From Nocardiopsis prasina DSM 43845 (lineage in GTDB: Bacteria; Actinomycetota; Actinomycetes; Streptosporangiales; Streptosporangiaceae), in NCBI RefSeq assembly GCF_000341265.1, contig NZ_ANAE01000092.1, positions 1-61,351 on the forward strand: a DNA stretch of 61,351 bases. Reading direction: 5' to 3'. Position numbers and translations under genes: made by a program. The notes under the pieces are model-generated. The model made no database searches. It saw nothing but the letters and a program-made list of their open reading frames with translations, and was not told the origin of the DNA. Each line of letters starts with the position of its first letter. Within the stretch, counting starts at the first letter, position 1. Positions 32,447-41,416 of this stretch are shown one piece after another.

Positions 32447-34255
32447 TCAGGTTCGCAGGACCGCGAAGGCCGCGCCCGGCAGGGTGACCGTGCTCCCGCT
32501 GACCCTCGTCCGCCCCTGCTCCAGCAGCACCTCCCGGGGCTGCGCCGTCAGCTCCACCTTGGCCTCCTCGGCTCCGAGGTTGCAGACCAGGCGTAGGGAC
32601 CCCCGGGTCAGGGTCAGGGTGCGGCCGTCCTCGCTCGCGTCGACGCCGAACCGGTCCAGTCGCGGGTCGGCGAGTTCGGGTTCGGCCCGGCGCAGGGCGA
32701 TCAGGGACCGGTAGGTCTCCAGAACGCGCGCGCGTGCCCCGTGTTCGGCCTCGGACCAGTCCAGCACCGCGCTGTCGCGGGTGGCCGGGTCGATGGGGTC
32801 GGGGACGTCCTCCTCCGCCCAGCCGAGGGCGGCGAACTCGCGCCTACGCCCCTCGCGCACGCCTTCGGCCAGGGCGGGGTCGGTGAAGGAGGCGAAGAAC
32901 GGCCAGGGGGTCGTGGCCCCCCACTCCTCCCCCATGAAGATCATCGGGGTGTAGGGGGAGCAGATGACGATGGCGGCGCCGCAGGCGAGCAGGTCCGGTG
33001 GGACGTGCTCGCCCATGCGGTCGCCCCGGGCGCGGTTGCCGATCTGGTCGTGGGTGCTGAGGTAGCCGAGGAACCTGCTTCCTGGGATCCGCGCGGTGTC
33101 GACCCGGGCCCCGTGGTCGCGGCCCCGGAAGGCGGAGTGGGTCCCGTCGTGCCAGAAGACCCGGCGGAGCGTCCGGGCGAGCACCTCCGGCCCCTCGAAG
33201 TCGGCGTAGTAGCCGTGGTTCTCACCCGTGAGGGCGACGTGCAGTGCGTGGTGGAGGTCGTCCGACCACTGCGCCGTCATGCCGAGGCCTCCGGCCTCCC
33301 GGGCCAGGACCGTGCGCGGGTCGTTGCGGTCGGACTCGGCGATCAGGGACAGCGGGCGCCCCAGACCCGCGGCCAGGGCGTCGACCTCGGCGGAGAGTTC
33401 GGCGAGCAGGGGGACGGCGCGGTCGTCGCGCAGCGCGTGCACGGCGTCCAGGCGGAGGCCGTCCAGGTGGTAGTGGCGGAGCCAGTCCAGAGCGCCGTCG
33501 ATGATCAGTCGCCGGACCGGGTCGGAGTCGGGGCCGTCCAGGTTGAGGGCGGGGCCCCAGATGTTCTCCCCGGAGAAGTAGGGGCCAAAGCGCGGCAGGT
33601 AGGCGCCGGAGGGGCCGAGGTGGTTGTAGACGACGTCCAGGAGGACGGCCAGGCCGCGGTGGTGGCAGGCGTCGACGAACCCCTTGAGCGCGTCGGGGCC
33701 TCCGTAGGGTTCGTGGACCGTGGACCACAGGACCCCGTCGTACCCCCAGCCGTGGGTGCCGTCGAAGGCGTTGAGCGGCAGGAGTTCGACGTGGGTGACG
33801 CCGAGTTCGGCCAGGTGGTCGAGGCGCTCGATGGCGGAGGTGAGGGTGCCCTCGGGGGTGAAGGTGCCGACGTGGAGCTCGTAGACGACAGCCCCGGCGA
33901 GTGGTCGGCCGGTCCAGACGGGACGGGCGGTGTCGGACCACGCGTACGCGGTGTGGTCGTGGACCCGGCTGGGGGCGTGCACGCCCTCGGGCTGCCAGAG
34001 GGAGCGGGGGTCGGGCAGGGGGCGGGGGTCGTCGTCGAGGAGGTAGGCGTAGTCGGATCCGGGACCGGCGCCCTCCACCCACGCGTGCCACCATCCGTCC
34101 GCGGAGCGTTCCATGGGGTGGTCGGCGCCGTCCGCGCGCACGCGTACGCGACGGGCCCGCGGTGCCCAGACGGAGAAGTCACCGTGGACGCCGCGTCCGG
34201 GGGTGACGGGCGGAGCGGGAAGGGACGGGGCGGGGTGCGCGGCCGGTTCGTTCAC
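32447..34255 (-). CDS. treZ: Malto-oligosyltrehalose trehalohydrolase
   Basis: 602 residues. N-terminal CBM48-like domain (FSVWAPRARRVRVRADGADH), then a GH13 (beta/alpha)8 barrel: VYELHVGTFTPEGTL, DVVYNHLGPSGAYLPRF, nucleophile Asp in DGLRLDAVHAL, acid/base Glu in LIAESDRND and STHDQIGNR, then C-terminal beta domain. It releases trehalose from maltooligosyl-trehalose made by TreY, whose gene lies 4.5 kb away on the same strand. GTG 34255; TAGGCC lies 6 nt upstream on the minus strand, suggesting a leaderless transcript. TreX is not in the window. Confidence 0.92.
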   Translation of the reverse strand: MNEPAAHPAPSLPAPPVTPGRGVHGDFSVWAPRARRVRVRADGADHPMERSADGWWHAWVEGAGPGSDYAYLLDDDPRPLPDPRSLWQPEGVHAPSRVHDHTAYAWSDTARPVWTGRPLAGAVVYELHVGTFTPEGTLTSAIERLDHLAELGVTHVELLPLNAFDGTHGWGYDGVLWSTVHEPYGGPDALKGFVDACHHRGLAVLLDVVYNHLGPSGAYLPRFGPYFSGENIWGPALNLDGPDSDPVRRLIIDGALDWLRHYHLDGLRLDAVHALRDDRAVPLLAELSAEVDALAAGLGRPLSLIAESDRNDPRTVLAREAGGLGMTAQWSDDLHHALHVALTGENHGYYADFEGPEVLARTLRRVFWHDGTHSAFRGRDHGARVDTARIPGSRFLGYLSTHDQIGNRARGDRMGEHVPPDLLACGAAIVICSPYTPMIFMGEEWGATTPWPFFASFTDPALAEGVREGRRREFAALGWAEEDVPDPIDPATRDSAVLDWSEAEHGARARVLETYRSLIALRRAEPELADPRLDRFGVDASEDGRTLTLTRGSLRLVCNLGAEEAKVELTAQPREVLLEQGRTRVSGSTVTLPGAAFAVLRT

Positions 34256-34343
34256 GGGGGTGGCCTACCCAGGTGGCCCGGACGCCACGCTGAGCGTGGG
34301 GTGGAGGGCGTGGTCCGGATCCGGCGCTTTCCGCCCCGGGCCG

Positions 34344-35198
34344 CTACTCGGATCTGCGGTAGGTCTGGACGCGGACCGAGGCCGTGGTGGTGAAGGGGTC
34401 CGGGAGGGCCGCCACGCGGGCCCTCAGCTCCTCGTAGGTGACGTGCCTGGCGCTGGGGCCCATCCCCACCACGGTCAGCACGTCCTCGTGGGCCAGCTCC
34501 ATCGTGAAGCGCAACTCACGGGTGGCGACGTGGTCGAAGTGGCCCCCCAGGCTGTCGGCCAGGCGTTCGTCCTTGCGCGGGTCGACGTCGAGCAGGCCCA
34601 GGGCCTCGCGGGGTTCGCGGAGGTGGTCGGGGGCCGGGGTGACGACCAGCAGGACCCCGGCGGGCTGGAGGACGCGGTGGAACTCTGCGGCGTTGCGGGG
34701 GGCGAAGACGTTGATCAGGGCGTCGGCGGTGTGGTCGGCCAGGGGCAGGCGGCGCCAGGAGTCCGCGGTGACCGCGCCGCTGCGGGGGTGCGCTCTGGCA
34801 GCCCTGCGCGCGGCGAACTTGGAGACGTCGGTGGTCAGGCCGACCGCGTCGGGGAGCGCGGTGAGGACCTGGGTGAGGTAGTGGCCGGTGCCGCCGCCGA
34901 CGTCGACGATGACGATGACGCGGCGTTGCGCGAGCTCCTCTGCCAGGGCCCGGCCGATGGGGTCGTAGTGCCCCTGCTCCTGGAAGCGCTGCCGGGCGGC
35001 GACCATGTCCCTGCTGTCTCCGGACCCGGGCGGGGTGGCGCCGGTGAGCAGGCTCGCGTAGCCCTCCCTGGCGACGTCGAAACTGTGGCCGTGGGCGCAG
35101 GAGAGCCCCTGGTCCAGGGGGCGCGCGCAGACGGGGCAGGTCAGGGAGGCCGCCAGGGAGGCGGGCATGCGCAGCAGGGGGCCGGTCTTGTTCGTCAT
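34344..35198 (-). CDS. rlmA: RlmA/TlrB-type 23S rRNA (guanine-N1)-methyltransferase
   Basis: 284 residues. N-terminal zinc finger (LTCPVCARPLDQGLSCAHGH: C-x2-C, C-x3-H), then FDVAREGYASLLTG, a class I SAM fold with IVDVGGGTGHYLTQVL, LTTDVSKFAARRAARAHP and NVFAPRNAAEFHRVLQPAGV. RlmA(I) acts on G745 and RlmA(II)/TlrB on G748 of 23S rRNA helix 35, at the macrolide tunnel; Gram-positive members are usually G748 type. In Streptomyces fradiae TlrB acts together with an Erm enzyme for tylosin resistance, and here an erm lies 3 kb away. The gene may equally be a housekeeping methyltransferase. Confidence 0.85.
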   Translation of the reverse strand: MTNKTGPLLRMPASLAASLTCPVCARPLDQGLSCAHGHSFDVAREGYASLLTGATPPGSGDSRDMVAARQRFQEQGHYDPIGRALAEELAQRRVIVIVDVGGGTGHYLTQVLTALPDAVGLTTDVSKFAARRAARAHPRSGAVTADSWRRLPLADHTADALINVFAPRNAAEFHRVLQPAGVLLVVTPAPDHLREPREALGLLDVDPRKDERLADSLGGHFDHVATRELRFTMELAHEDVLTVVGMGPSARHVTYEELRARVAALPDPFTTTASVRVQTYRRSE

Positions 35199-35277
35199 GA
35201 TCGCGGTCAGCCTACCGTCTGACCAGGGTGGGGCCCGTCGTACTCCCGCGTCCGCCGACGGGACCCCCTGGCTGCGG

Positions 35278-35730
35278 CTACGGGCCGACGGACCGGCCCG
35301 CGTAGTCGGGGGCGGGCTCGGCGAGCGCCGCGAGGTTCGCGGCGACCCCCTCGGGCAGGGGCACCGTCCGTCCCAGGGCCTGGTCGACGTGGAGTGCCAT
35401 CAGTTCCTCGGTCGCCGCCAGGACGTCCCCGACCCACATCTCGTGGCAGATCCGCACCTTCTTGGCGTCAGGGCGCTCCGGCCCCGGACCGACCACCCGG
35501 GTGCGGATCTCGACCTCGGCGTCCGCCGTGACCTCGTTCAGATACCGCACGTGCGCCTCCACCGTGTACAGCGAGCAGCCGGACGCGTCACGGTAGGCGG
35601 CGTCGAGGCCGACCCGGTCCATCAGCGCGTCCGTGGCGAACCCGAAGACCAGGACGTAGTAGGCCTCGCTGAGGTGGCCGTTGTAGTCGATCCACTCGGG
35701 TCGCAGCCGCTGGGTGAGTGTCGTGCTCAC
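35278..35730 (-). CDS. cdhB: Hotdog thioesterase, probable betainyl-CoA thioesterase
   Basis: 150 residues with a 4HBT hotdog fold: RLRPEWIDYNGHLSEAYYVL (the DYNGHxxxxxY active-site helix), then VEAHVRYLNEVTADAEVEIR and HEMWVGDVLAATEELMALHV. It overlaps the carnitine dehydrogenase stop by 4 bp (GTGA), with GGAGG upstream, so the two are translationally coupled. In Pseudomonas carnitine catabolism the CdhB thioesterase splits betainyl-CoA to glycine betaine and CoA. The same gene order here supports that role. Last gene of the operon. Confidence 0.83.
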   Translation of the reverse strand: MSTTLTQRLRPEWIDYNGHLSEAYYVLVFGFATDALMDRVGLDAAYRDASGCSLYTVEAHVRYLNEVTADAEVEIRTRVVGPGPERPDAKKVRICHEMWVGDVLAATEELMALHVDQALGRTVPLPEGVAANLAALAEPAPDYAGRSVGP

Positions 35731-36716
35731 GCGGCCTCCCCGTTCCGCTCGGCGGCCTCCGCCCGTTCGACCTCCTCCAGCGCGCGGGCCACCGCGATCA
35801 GGCGGCGGTCGCGCTGGGCGATCAGTTCGGCGGTGGAGCGCCCGGCCACGACCTCGTCGGTGCCCGCGACCATGCGGTCCCGCAGGTCCTCGGTGAGTTC
35901 GGGCGCCTCCAAGCGGGTCCACGGCGACTTCAGGGACGGGCCGAAGTGGTCGAGCATGTGCGCCATCCCGCCCTCTCCCCCGGCCAGGTGGAAGGTCAGG
36001 CAGGGTCCGAAGAAGGCCCAGCGCAGCCCTGGTCCGCTGGTCATCGCCTGGTCGATCTGCTCGACGGTCGCCTCGCCCTCGGCGACCATGTGCAGGGCCT
36101 CGCGCCAGGCGGCCTCCTGGATGCGGTTGCCGATGAACCCGGGGAGCTCCTGGTCCATGCTGATCACGGACTTGCCCGCCGCGCGGTAGAAGTCCGAGGC
36201 CCAGTCGACGGCCCAGCGCTCGGTGCGCTCACCGCCGACGACCTCGACCAGGGGCACCAGGTAGGGCGGGTTGAAGGGGTGACCGACGACGAGCCGTTCC
36301 GGTGTCGCGGCCGCCACCTGCATCTCGCTCATGCTGTAACCGGAGGTGGACGAGGCGATGACCACGCCCTCCGGGGTGGCGGCGTCGAGTTCGGCCAGCA
36401 GGTCGATCTTGAGGTCGAGGCGCTCGGGAGCGCTCTCCTGCACGAAGTCCGCCTCCGCGACGGCCTCGGCCAGCGTGCCCACCACGCGCAGGTTCTCCAT
36501 GGAGGCGCCCTCGGCCAGGCCCAGTTCCTCCAGGGCGGGCCACGCCGAGGCGACCAGCCCGCGCAGCTTGCTCTCGGCGTCGGGGGCGGGGTCCCAGGCG
36601 GCCACCTGGTAGCCGCGCCCCAGGTAGTGGGCGACCCAGCCGCCGCCGATCACGCCCGCTCCGACGCAGGCGACCGTGCGCACGGTCTCGGGGGTGGTTC
36701 TCGCGTTCTCCGTCAT
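35727..36716 (-). CDS. cdhA: L-carnitine dehydrogenase
   Basis: 329 residues of the 3-hydroxyacyl-CoA dehydrogenase fold. NAD motif GAGVIG (19-24), FVQESAPERLDLKIDLLAEL, SSTSGYSMSEMQ, the signature GHPFNPPYLVPLVEVVGG and GFIGNRIQEAAWREALHMV. SSTSG plus HPFNPP is characteristic of L-carnitine 3-dehydrogenases (L-carnitine to 3-dehydrocarnitine). ATG 36716, preceded by AGGAGA. It sits between the BKACE gene (29 bp) and the thioesterase (overlap), which makes carnitine the most likely substrate. A generic hydroxyacyl-CoA dehydrogenase is the fallback. Confidence 0.88.
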   Translation of the reverse strand: MTENARTTPETVRTVACVGAGVIGGGWVAHYLGRGYQVAAWDPAPDAESKLRGLVASAWPALEELGLAEGASMENLRVVGTLAEAVAEADFVQESAPERLDLKIDLLAELDAATPEGVVIASSTSGYSMSEMQVAAATPERLVVGHPFNPPYLVPLVEVVGGERTERWAVDWASDFYRAAGKSVISMDQELPGFIGNRIQEAAWREALHMVAEGEATVEQIDQAMTSGPGLRWAFFGPCLTFHLAGGEGGMAHMLDHFGPSLKSPWTRLEAPELTEDLRDRMVAGTDEVVAGRSTAELIAQRDRRLIAVARALEEVERAEAAERNGEAA

Positions 36717-36745
36717 CGTGCTTCTCCTGTCGGGGGTCGGGGGTG

Positions 36746-37645
36746 CTAGGACGCGCTGCGCAGCTGGAGCATGGCGCGGGTCTCGTCCGGTGTGGCCACC
36801 CGGGCGCCGAGCTGCTCGATGATGGAGACGGCCTTCTCCGTGAGCTGGCCGTTGGTGGCCTTCACCCCGCGACTGAGGTACAGGTTGTCCTCCAGGCCCA
36901 CTCGGGCGTGCCCGCCGAGCAGCACCGACTGCGCCACCCACGGCATCTGCTTGCGGCCGATGGAGAAGCTCGCCCACTGCGCGCCCGCCGGGAGCAGGTT
37001 CACCATCGACTGGAGCACGCCCGGGTCCGAGGGAGCCCCGTAGGGAATGCCGGTGCACAGCTGGAACATCGACGGGTCGTCGATGAGGCCCTCGGCGTGC
37101 ATCGTCTTGGCGAACCACAGCTGGCCGGTGTCGAAGATCTCCAGCTCCGGGCGGACCCCCAGCTCCTGGATGCGCTTGGCGCCCGCGCGCAGCATGTCCG
37201 GGGTGGAGATGTACACCTGGCTGCCGTCCCCGAAGTTGAGGCTTCCGCAGTCCAGGGTGCAGATGTCAGGCAGCAGCTCCTCCACGTGCGGCAGTCGGTC
37301 CAGCCCGTTGACGAGGTCGGTGCCCTCCTCGAACAGGAGCGGGTCCTCCTGACCGATCACCAGGTCACCGCCCATGCCCGCCGTGAGGTTGATGACGATG
37401 TCGACGCCGGTCTGGCGGATGCGGTCGACGACCTCCCGGTAGAGGGCGTTGTCGCGGGAGGGGGCGCCCGTCTCGGGGTCGCGGACGTGGATGTGCACCA
37501 CGCTGGCGCCCGCCTCGGCGGCCTCGACGGCGGCGGCGGCGATCTGCCGGGGGGTGACCGGGACGTGCTCGCTCCGGCCGACGGTGTCCCCCGCACCGGT
37601 GAGGGCGCAGGTGAGGATGGGTGTGGGGTTCATGAGGTCGCTCAA
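36746..37645 (-). CDS. cdhC: 3-keto acid cleavage enzyme (BKACE), probable dehydrocarnitine cleavage
   Basis: 299 residues, a TIM-barrel BKACE (DUF849). Zinc ligands HIH (51-53) in [24 protein letters not shown]; a [15 protein letters not shown] strand; [17 protein letters not shown] near the C-terminus. Expected reaction: 3-dehydrocarnitine plus acetyl-CoA to betainyl-CoA plus acetoacetate. TTG 37645 is favoured because GGAG lies 7 nt upstream; ATG 37633 (four residues later) is possible. First gene of the cdhC-cdhA-cdhB unit, 52 bp after the regulator gene. Confidence 0.87.
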   Translation of the reverse strand: MSDLMNPTPILTCALTGAGDTVGRSEHVPVTPRQIAAAAVEAAEAGASVVHIHVRDPETGAPSRDNALYREVVDRIRQTGVDIVINLTAGMGGDLVIGQEDPLLFEEGTDLVNGLDRLPHVEELLPDICTLDCGSLNFGDGSQVYISTPDMLRAGAKRIQELGVRPELEIFDTGQLWFAKTMHAEGLIDDPSMFQLCTGIPYGAPSDPGVLQSMVNLLPAGAQWASFSIGRKQMPWVAQSVLLGGHARVGLEDNLYLSRGVKATNGQLTEKAVSIIEQLGARVATPDETRAMLQLRSAS

Positions 37646-37697
37646 GGCGGGGCTCCGTCTCTGGGCGTGTGCGGTGGTGGTGCGGGTACGGGGCGTC

Positions 37698-38579
37698 TCA
37701 CCCGAGGACGTCTCGGTCGATGACCGAGCGCAGGGTGTGACGCATGTGGTCGACGGACCGTCCGGGCATCCCGGTCATGACCTGGATGCCCAAGCCGTCG
37801 ATGAGGGCGGTGAGGCGTCTGGTCGTCTCCTCGACGTCGAGGTCGCCGAAGGTTCCGCTCTCCTTCCCCTCACGGAGGGTGCGGGCGATGGTCTCGTGCC
37901 AGCGCCGGTAGGAGTCGGCGTGCAGCTCGCGCATCTGGGGGTCCAGTGCGGCGGCCGTCCACACCTGGAGCCAGATCGACCACTCCAGGCGCAGGCGGTC
38001 CGATCCGGGCAGCTGGAGCTCGATGAGCTGGAGCAGGCGCTCGTACGGGTCCTCGATGGTGTGCAGCCCGGCGACCTGGCGGTCGAACGCCTGCTTGACC
38101 GAGTGGCGCAGCGCCTCCACGAGGAGGTCGTTCAGGGTCGGGAAGTGGTAGTGGACGGTGGCGCTGGAGGTGCCACAGGCCTGGGCGACCTGGGCGACGC
38201 GCACCGAGTGGTAACCGTGCTCCGCGATGAGGGTCCAGGCGGCCTCGATGATCTGGAGACGCCGGTTGTGCTCCCGGGCGGCCTTCGGGTGGTCCGCCAG
38301 ACTCGCGGACGGCGGTCTGACCGCCGACGAGTCGCGCGGAGCCGCCGAGACCGTCTCGGCGTCGTCCTCACCGTTGATGAGCCAGTTGACCGTCACCCCG
38401 GTCTCGTCGGCGATACCGGCCAGTTCCAGGGCGGTGAACCGCCGGGTGCCGGTCAGTGACTTGGAGAGTTTGCTGGGCTCGATACCGAGTCTGGTCGCGA
38501 ACTGCCGCTGGGAGAGACCGGATCGGCGGATCGCCTCCCGGGCCCTGCCGCGTACGTCGTCGACCACGTTGTCGTTCAC
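37698..38579 (-). CDS. Hybrid XRE-TetR transcriptional regulator of carnitine operon
   Basis: 293 residues with two DNA-binding domains. Residues ~8-70 form a Cro/CI-type HTH ([52 protein letters not shown]). After a 35-residue linker comes a TetR HTH ([40 protein letters not shown]) and a TetR_C ligand domain. This fusion is uncommon. GTG 38579 is leaderless: -35 TTGCGA, 17 bp, -10 TTACGT, then 7 nt to the start. It lies just upstream of cdhC on the same strand, so it probably controls the operon in response to carnitine or a breakdown product (inference). Confidence 0.87.
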   Translation of the reverse strand: MNDNVVDDVRGRAREAIRRSGLSQRQFATRLGIEPSKLSKSLTGTRRFTALELAGIADETGVTVNWLINGEDDAETVSAAPRDSSAVRPPSASLADHPKAAREHNRRLQIIEAAWTLIAEHGYHSVRVAQVAQACGTSSATVHYHFPTLNDLLVEALRHSVKQAFDRQVAGLHTIEDPYERLLQLIELQLPGSDRLRLEWSIWLQVWTAAALDPQMRELHADSYRRWHETIARTLREGKESGTFGDLDVEETTRRLTALIDGLGIQVMTGMPGRSVDHMRHTLRSVIDRDVLG

Positions 38580-38586
38580 GATGAGA

Positions 38587-38615
38587 ACGTAACAACGCCA
38601 TGGCGATTATCGCAA
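38587..38615 (-). promoter_or_regulatory. Promoter and overlapping palindromes of XRE-TetR gene
   Basis: Minus-strand -35 TTGCGA (38615-38610) and -10 TTACGT (38592-38587) with a 17-bp spacer. CGCCATGGCG (38596-38605) fills the spacer, and GCGAT-T-ATCGC (38603-38613) overlaps the -35. Two interlocking palindromes match a regulator with two DNA-binding domains that represses itself. Confidence 0.65.
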
Positions 38616-38745
38616 CATGTGATCGAAAAACACTTCGCCGCCGACGCGTCGGCCCGACCACTCCGACCCGACCACAACCCCGTATTTGCAGGGACAATCG
38701 GTTCGAACGGCACACCTCGACAGCAATGCGCAACTGACTGATTGA

Positions 38746-41115
38746 TCAGTCAGCGAGCGAACCAACGGCGCCCCGCCTGACCAGGACCGCCACCGGGTAG
38801 TGGTCGAGGACCTCGGAGAGGCGGGCGGTGGTGAGGCCGTCCACCCGCTCCGGGGCGAGCGTGCGGCCGGTGAGGAGGTCGGTCCACTCCCCCGGTCCCG
38901 AGGGCAGCGGCAGCACGGTGTCGGCCCAGCCCCCGGCGTCGGCCAGCGTCACCGGCAGTCGTGTGGCCACCACCGCCAGGGCGGGCTCGCGGGAGCCGCG
39001 CACCGCGCGGGCGAAGGCCAGGGCGTGCGCGGCGGACGGCCCCTGGGCGGCCAGGGGCAGGTACCCGGTCGGACGAAGCTCCTCGCGGGCGCGCAGGCAG
39101 GTGCGAACCAGGTGGAGCTTGGCGGCTCCGGTCCCGTCCACGGGCGGACGCCACCCCTCTTCCAACCGGCCCAGGAGCGCGGCGCGGGTCTCGTGGTCCA
39201 CGGGCCTGCGGTTGTCAGGGTCGACCAGGGACAGGTCCCACAGTTCGGTGCCCTGGTAGACGTCGGGCACGCCCGGCCCCAGCAGCTGGACGGCCTTCTG
39301 CCCCAGGGCGTTGCTCCACCCCGGCTCACGCAGGGACTCGGCCATGGCCCCGACCTCGGCGTACAGGTCGGCGTCGGCGCGCAGACGCTCGGGCCAGGAG
39401 CGGACGCGGTCCTCGAAGTCGGTGTCCGGGGCGGTCCAGGACGTGCCGAGGCGGGCCTCACGAGCGGCCTTGAGCAGGTACTCGACCAGGCGTTCGTCGC
39501 TCAGGGGCCAGGCCCCGAGCAGGGTCTGCCAGCCGAGGAGGTCCAGCGCGGGCTCGGGCAGCGGTACGCGCGCGCCCCAGCGGCGGACGGCGTCGGCGAA
39601 CTCGGCGGGGATCTCCGACAGCACGGCCAGGCGGGCACGGACGTCCTCGGAGCGTTTGGTGTCGTGGGTGGAGAGCGCGGTCATGGTGAGGGGCTCGGCG
39701 GCCTCCCTGCGCAGGTTGGCCTCGTGGAAGGCCGCCGTGTCCACGCCGAAGCGGGCCGGTTCGCCGCCGACCTCGTTGAGGGCGACGAAGCGGGTGGCCC
39801 GGTAGAAGGCGGTGTTCTCGGTGCCCATGGCCACGACCATGCCGCTGGTCTGCTGGACGCGGCGGGCGGTCTCACCGTGGGGGTTGTCGCGGACGGTCCG
39901 GTCGAGGGTCTTCAGGACGGGTTGGAGGTCGGGGCGGCGTTCGGCGGCGGCGCGCACCGCGCGGGCCCAGGCGGGTTCGGCCTCGGGCAGGTAGGAGCGG
40001 TAGACATCGAAGGAGGCGAGGAGTTCGGTGACGGCCTCCTCGCTGCCCTCGGCGTCGGGCAGGGTCGCCGCGATGCGGCGCACCTCCGCGCGCAGGAGTT
40101 CGTTGGCGGCGTGGGAGCGGGCCTGGTGGTCGACGGCGCCGGTGTCGGTGGGCACGCCGTGTTCGCGGGCCAGGGCGGTCAGGACGGGTTCGGCGTCGGG
40201 GTCGACGAACACTCCGCAGACCGTGCGCAGCGCGTCGTATCCCGTGGTCCCGGCGACCGGCCAGGAGGCGGGCAGGGACTCGCCGGGGGCGAGGATCTTC
40301 TCCACCACGATCCACCCGGGGAAGCGTTCGGCGAGACGGCGGAGGTAGCCGCCGGGGTCGCTGAGCCCGTCGACGTGGTCCACGCGCAGCCCGTCGACGC
40401 CCCAGCGCAGGATCTCGGCGTGGGTGGCGTCGAAGACCCCGGGGTCCTCCACACGGACGGCGGCGAGGTGGTCGACGTCGAAGAAGCGGCGGTAGTTGAG
40501 TTCGCTGTCGCCGCGCCGCCAGGAGACCAGACGGTAGTGCTGGCGTTCGTGCACGTCCGCCGGGTCGTCGCCGGGGGTGTACGTGCCCGGGGCCACGGGA
40601 AAGCGCTGGTCGAAGTGGACCAGGTCGCCGTCGGTGAGGGTGAGCTCGGACAGGGCGGCGCGGCCGTCGTCGCCGTCGTCGGCCAGGACCGGGACCAGGA
40701 TCGGCCCGGAGCCGTGGTCGAGGTCGAAGCAGCGGGCGTACACGGAGTCGCGGCCGTGCCGGAGCACGTCCCACCACCACGGGTTGGCGTCGGGGCGGGC
40801 CACGGACATGTGGTTCGGAACGATGTCGACGACCACCCGCATCCCGAGCGCGTGCGCCCGGGCGACGAGGTCGGCTCGGGCACGTTCTCCGCCCAGCGCC
40901 TCGGAGACGCGTGTGGCGTCCACCACGTCGTACCCGTGGTCCGACCCGGGAGTGGCGGCGAGGAGGGGTGACAGGTACACGGCGCCCACCCCGAGCCGGT
41001 GCAGCTGCTCCAGGAGTGCGGTCGCCTCGGTCAGGCCGAAACCGGGCCTCAGCTGGAGTCGGTAGGTCGAGGTGGGTGCCTGCTGCCGGTTCGGGTCGGT
41101 GCTGTGCGCGCTCAT
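38746..41115 (-). CDS. treY: Malto-oligosyltrehalose synthase
   Basis: 789 residues, GH13 family. STYRLQLRPGFGLTEATALL at the start, LSPLLAATPGSDHGYDVVDA, DIVPNHMSV, catalytic Asp in DGLRVDHVDGLSDP, Glu in WIVVEKILAPGE, STHDTKRSEDVRAR, and a C-terminal PDVYQGTELWDLSLVDPDNR typical of TreY. It rearranges the reducing end of maltodextrin to an alpha-1,1 link; TreZ then frees trehalose. ATG 41115 is chosen by homology, without a clear ribosome site; ATG 41151 is possible. Divergent from pstS, with a PHO-box-like array between them. Confidence 0.92.
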   Translation of the reverse strand: MSAHSTDPNRQQAPTSTYRLQLRPGFGLTEATALLEQLHRLGVGAVYLSPLLAATPGSDHGYDVVDATRVSEALGGERARADLVARAHALGMRVVVDIVPNHMSVARPDANPWWWDVLRHGRDSVYARCFDLDHGSGPILVPVLADDGDDGRAALSELTLTDGDLVHFDQRFPVAPGTYTPGDDPADVHERQHYRLVSWRRGDSELNYRRFFDVDHLAAVRVEDPGVFDATHAEILRWGVDGLRVDHVDGLSDPGGYLRRLAERFPGWIVVEKILAPGESLPASWPVAGTTGYDALRTVCGVFVDPDAEPVLTALAREHGVPTDTGAVDHQARSHAANELLRAEVRRIAATLPDAEGSEEAVTELLASFDVYRSYLPEAEPAWARAVRAAAERRPDLQPVLKTLDRTVRDNPHGETARRVQQTSGMVVAMGTENTAFYRATRFVALNEVGGEPARFGVDTAAFHEANLRREAAEPLTMTALSTHDTKRSEDVRARLAVLSEIPAEFADAVRRWGARVPLPEPALDLLGWQTLLGAWPLSDERLVEYLLKAAREARLGTSWTAPDTDFEDRVRSWPERLRADADLYAEVGAMAESLREPGWSNALGQKAVQLLGPGVPDVYQGTELWDLSLVDPDNRRPVDHETRAALLGRLEEGWRPPVDGTGAAKLHLVRTCLRAREELRPTGYLPLAAQGPSAAHALAFARAVRGSREPALAVVATRLPVTLADAGGWADTVLPLPSGPGEWTDLLTGRTLAPERVDGLTTARLSEVLDHYPVAVLVRRGAVGSLAD

Positions 41116-41194
41116 CACCCAGGACCACTGCCCGGTCGTTCGGCGTGTCATACATGCCCGATCCCACACGTGCCCGAGGGCCGGAACAAAGGAC

Positions 41195-41314
41195 CTTCAC
41201 CGGGCGAAAACGCCTCGTTCACCTCCCGTCCACCCGGAGTCCCCCGTACCGCCACGGACACGTCCGGTTCCGCACACACCCGCGTTGGGGAAGTCGGTCC
41301 GGCAATGGTTAAAT
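41195..41314 (+). promoter_or_regulatory. PHO-box-like array and promoter of pstS
   Basis: 11-nt-phased units CTTCACCGGGC (41195), an unrelated 11-mer (41206), GTTCACCTCCC (41217) and GTCCACCCGGA (41228) match the Streptomyces PhoP box (11-bp direct repeats of GTTCACC-type). Downstream TTGGGG (41285-41290), 18 bp, TTAAAT (41309-41314) is a plausible promoter, giving a ~95-nt leader. The repeats could also influence treY. Confidence 0.68.
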
Positions 41315-41416
41315 TCATCGGCGGTGTTCCATCACCAGCGACGACGCGCCGGGTACCGGCGGCCCGTGGTCAAGACAACGAGGACCACCGACTCCGACGA
41401 AGGGGATAGAAGCAGC

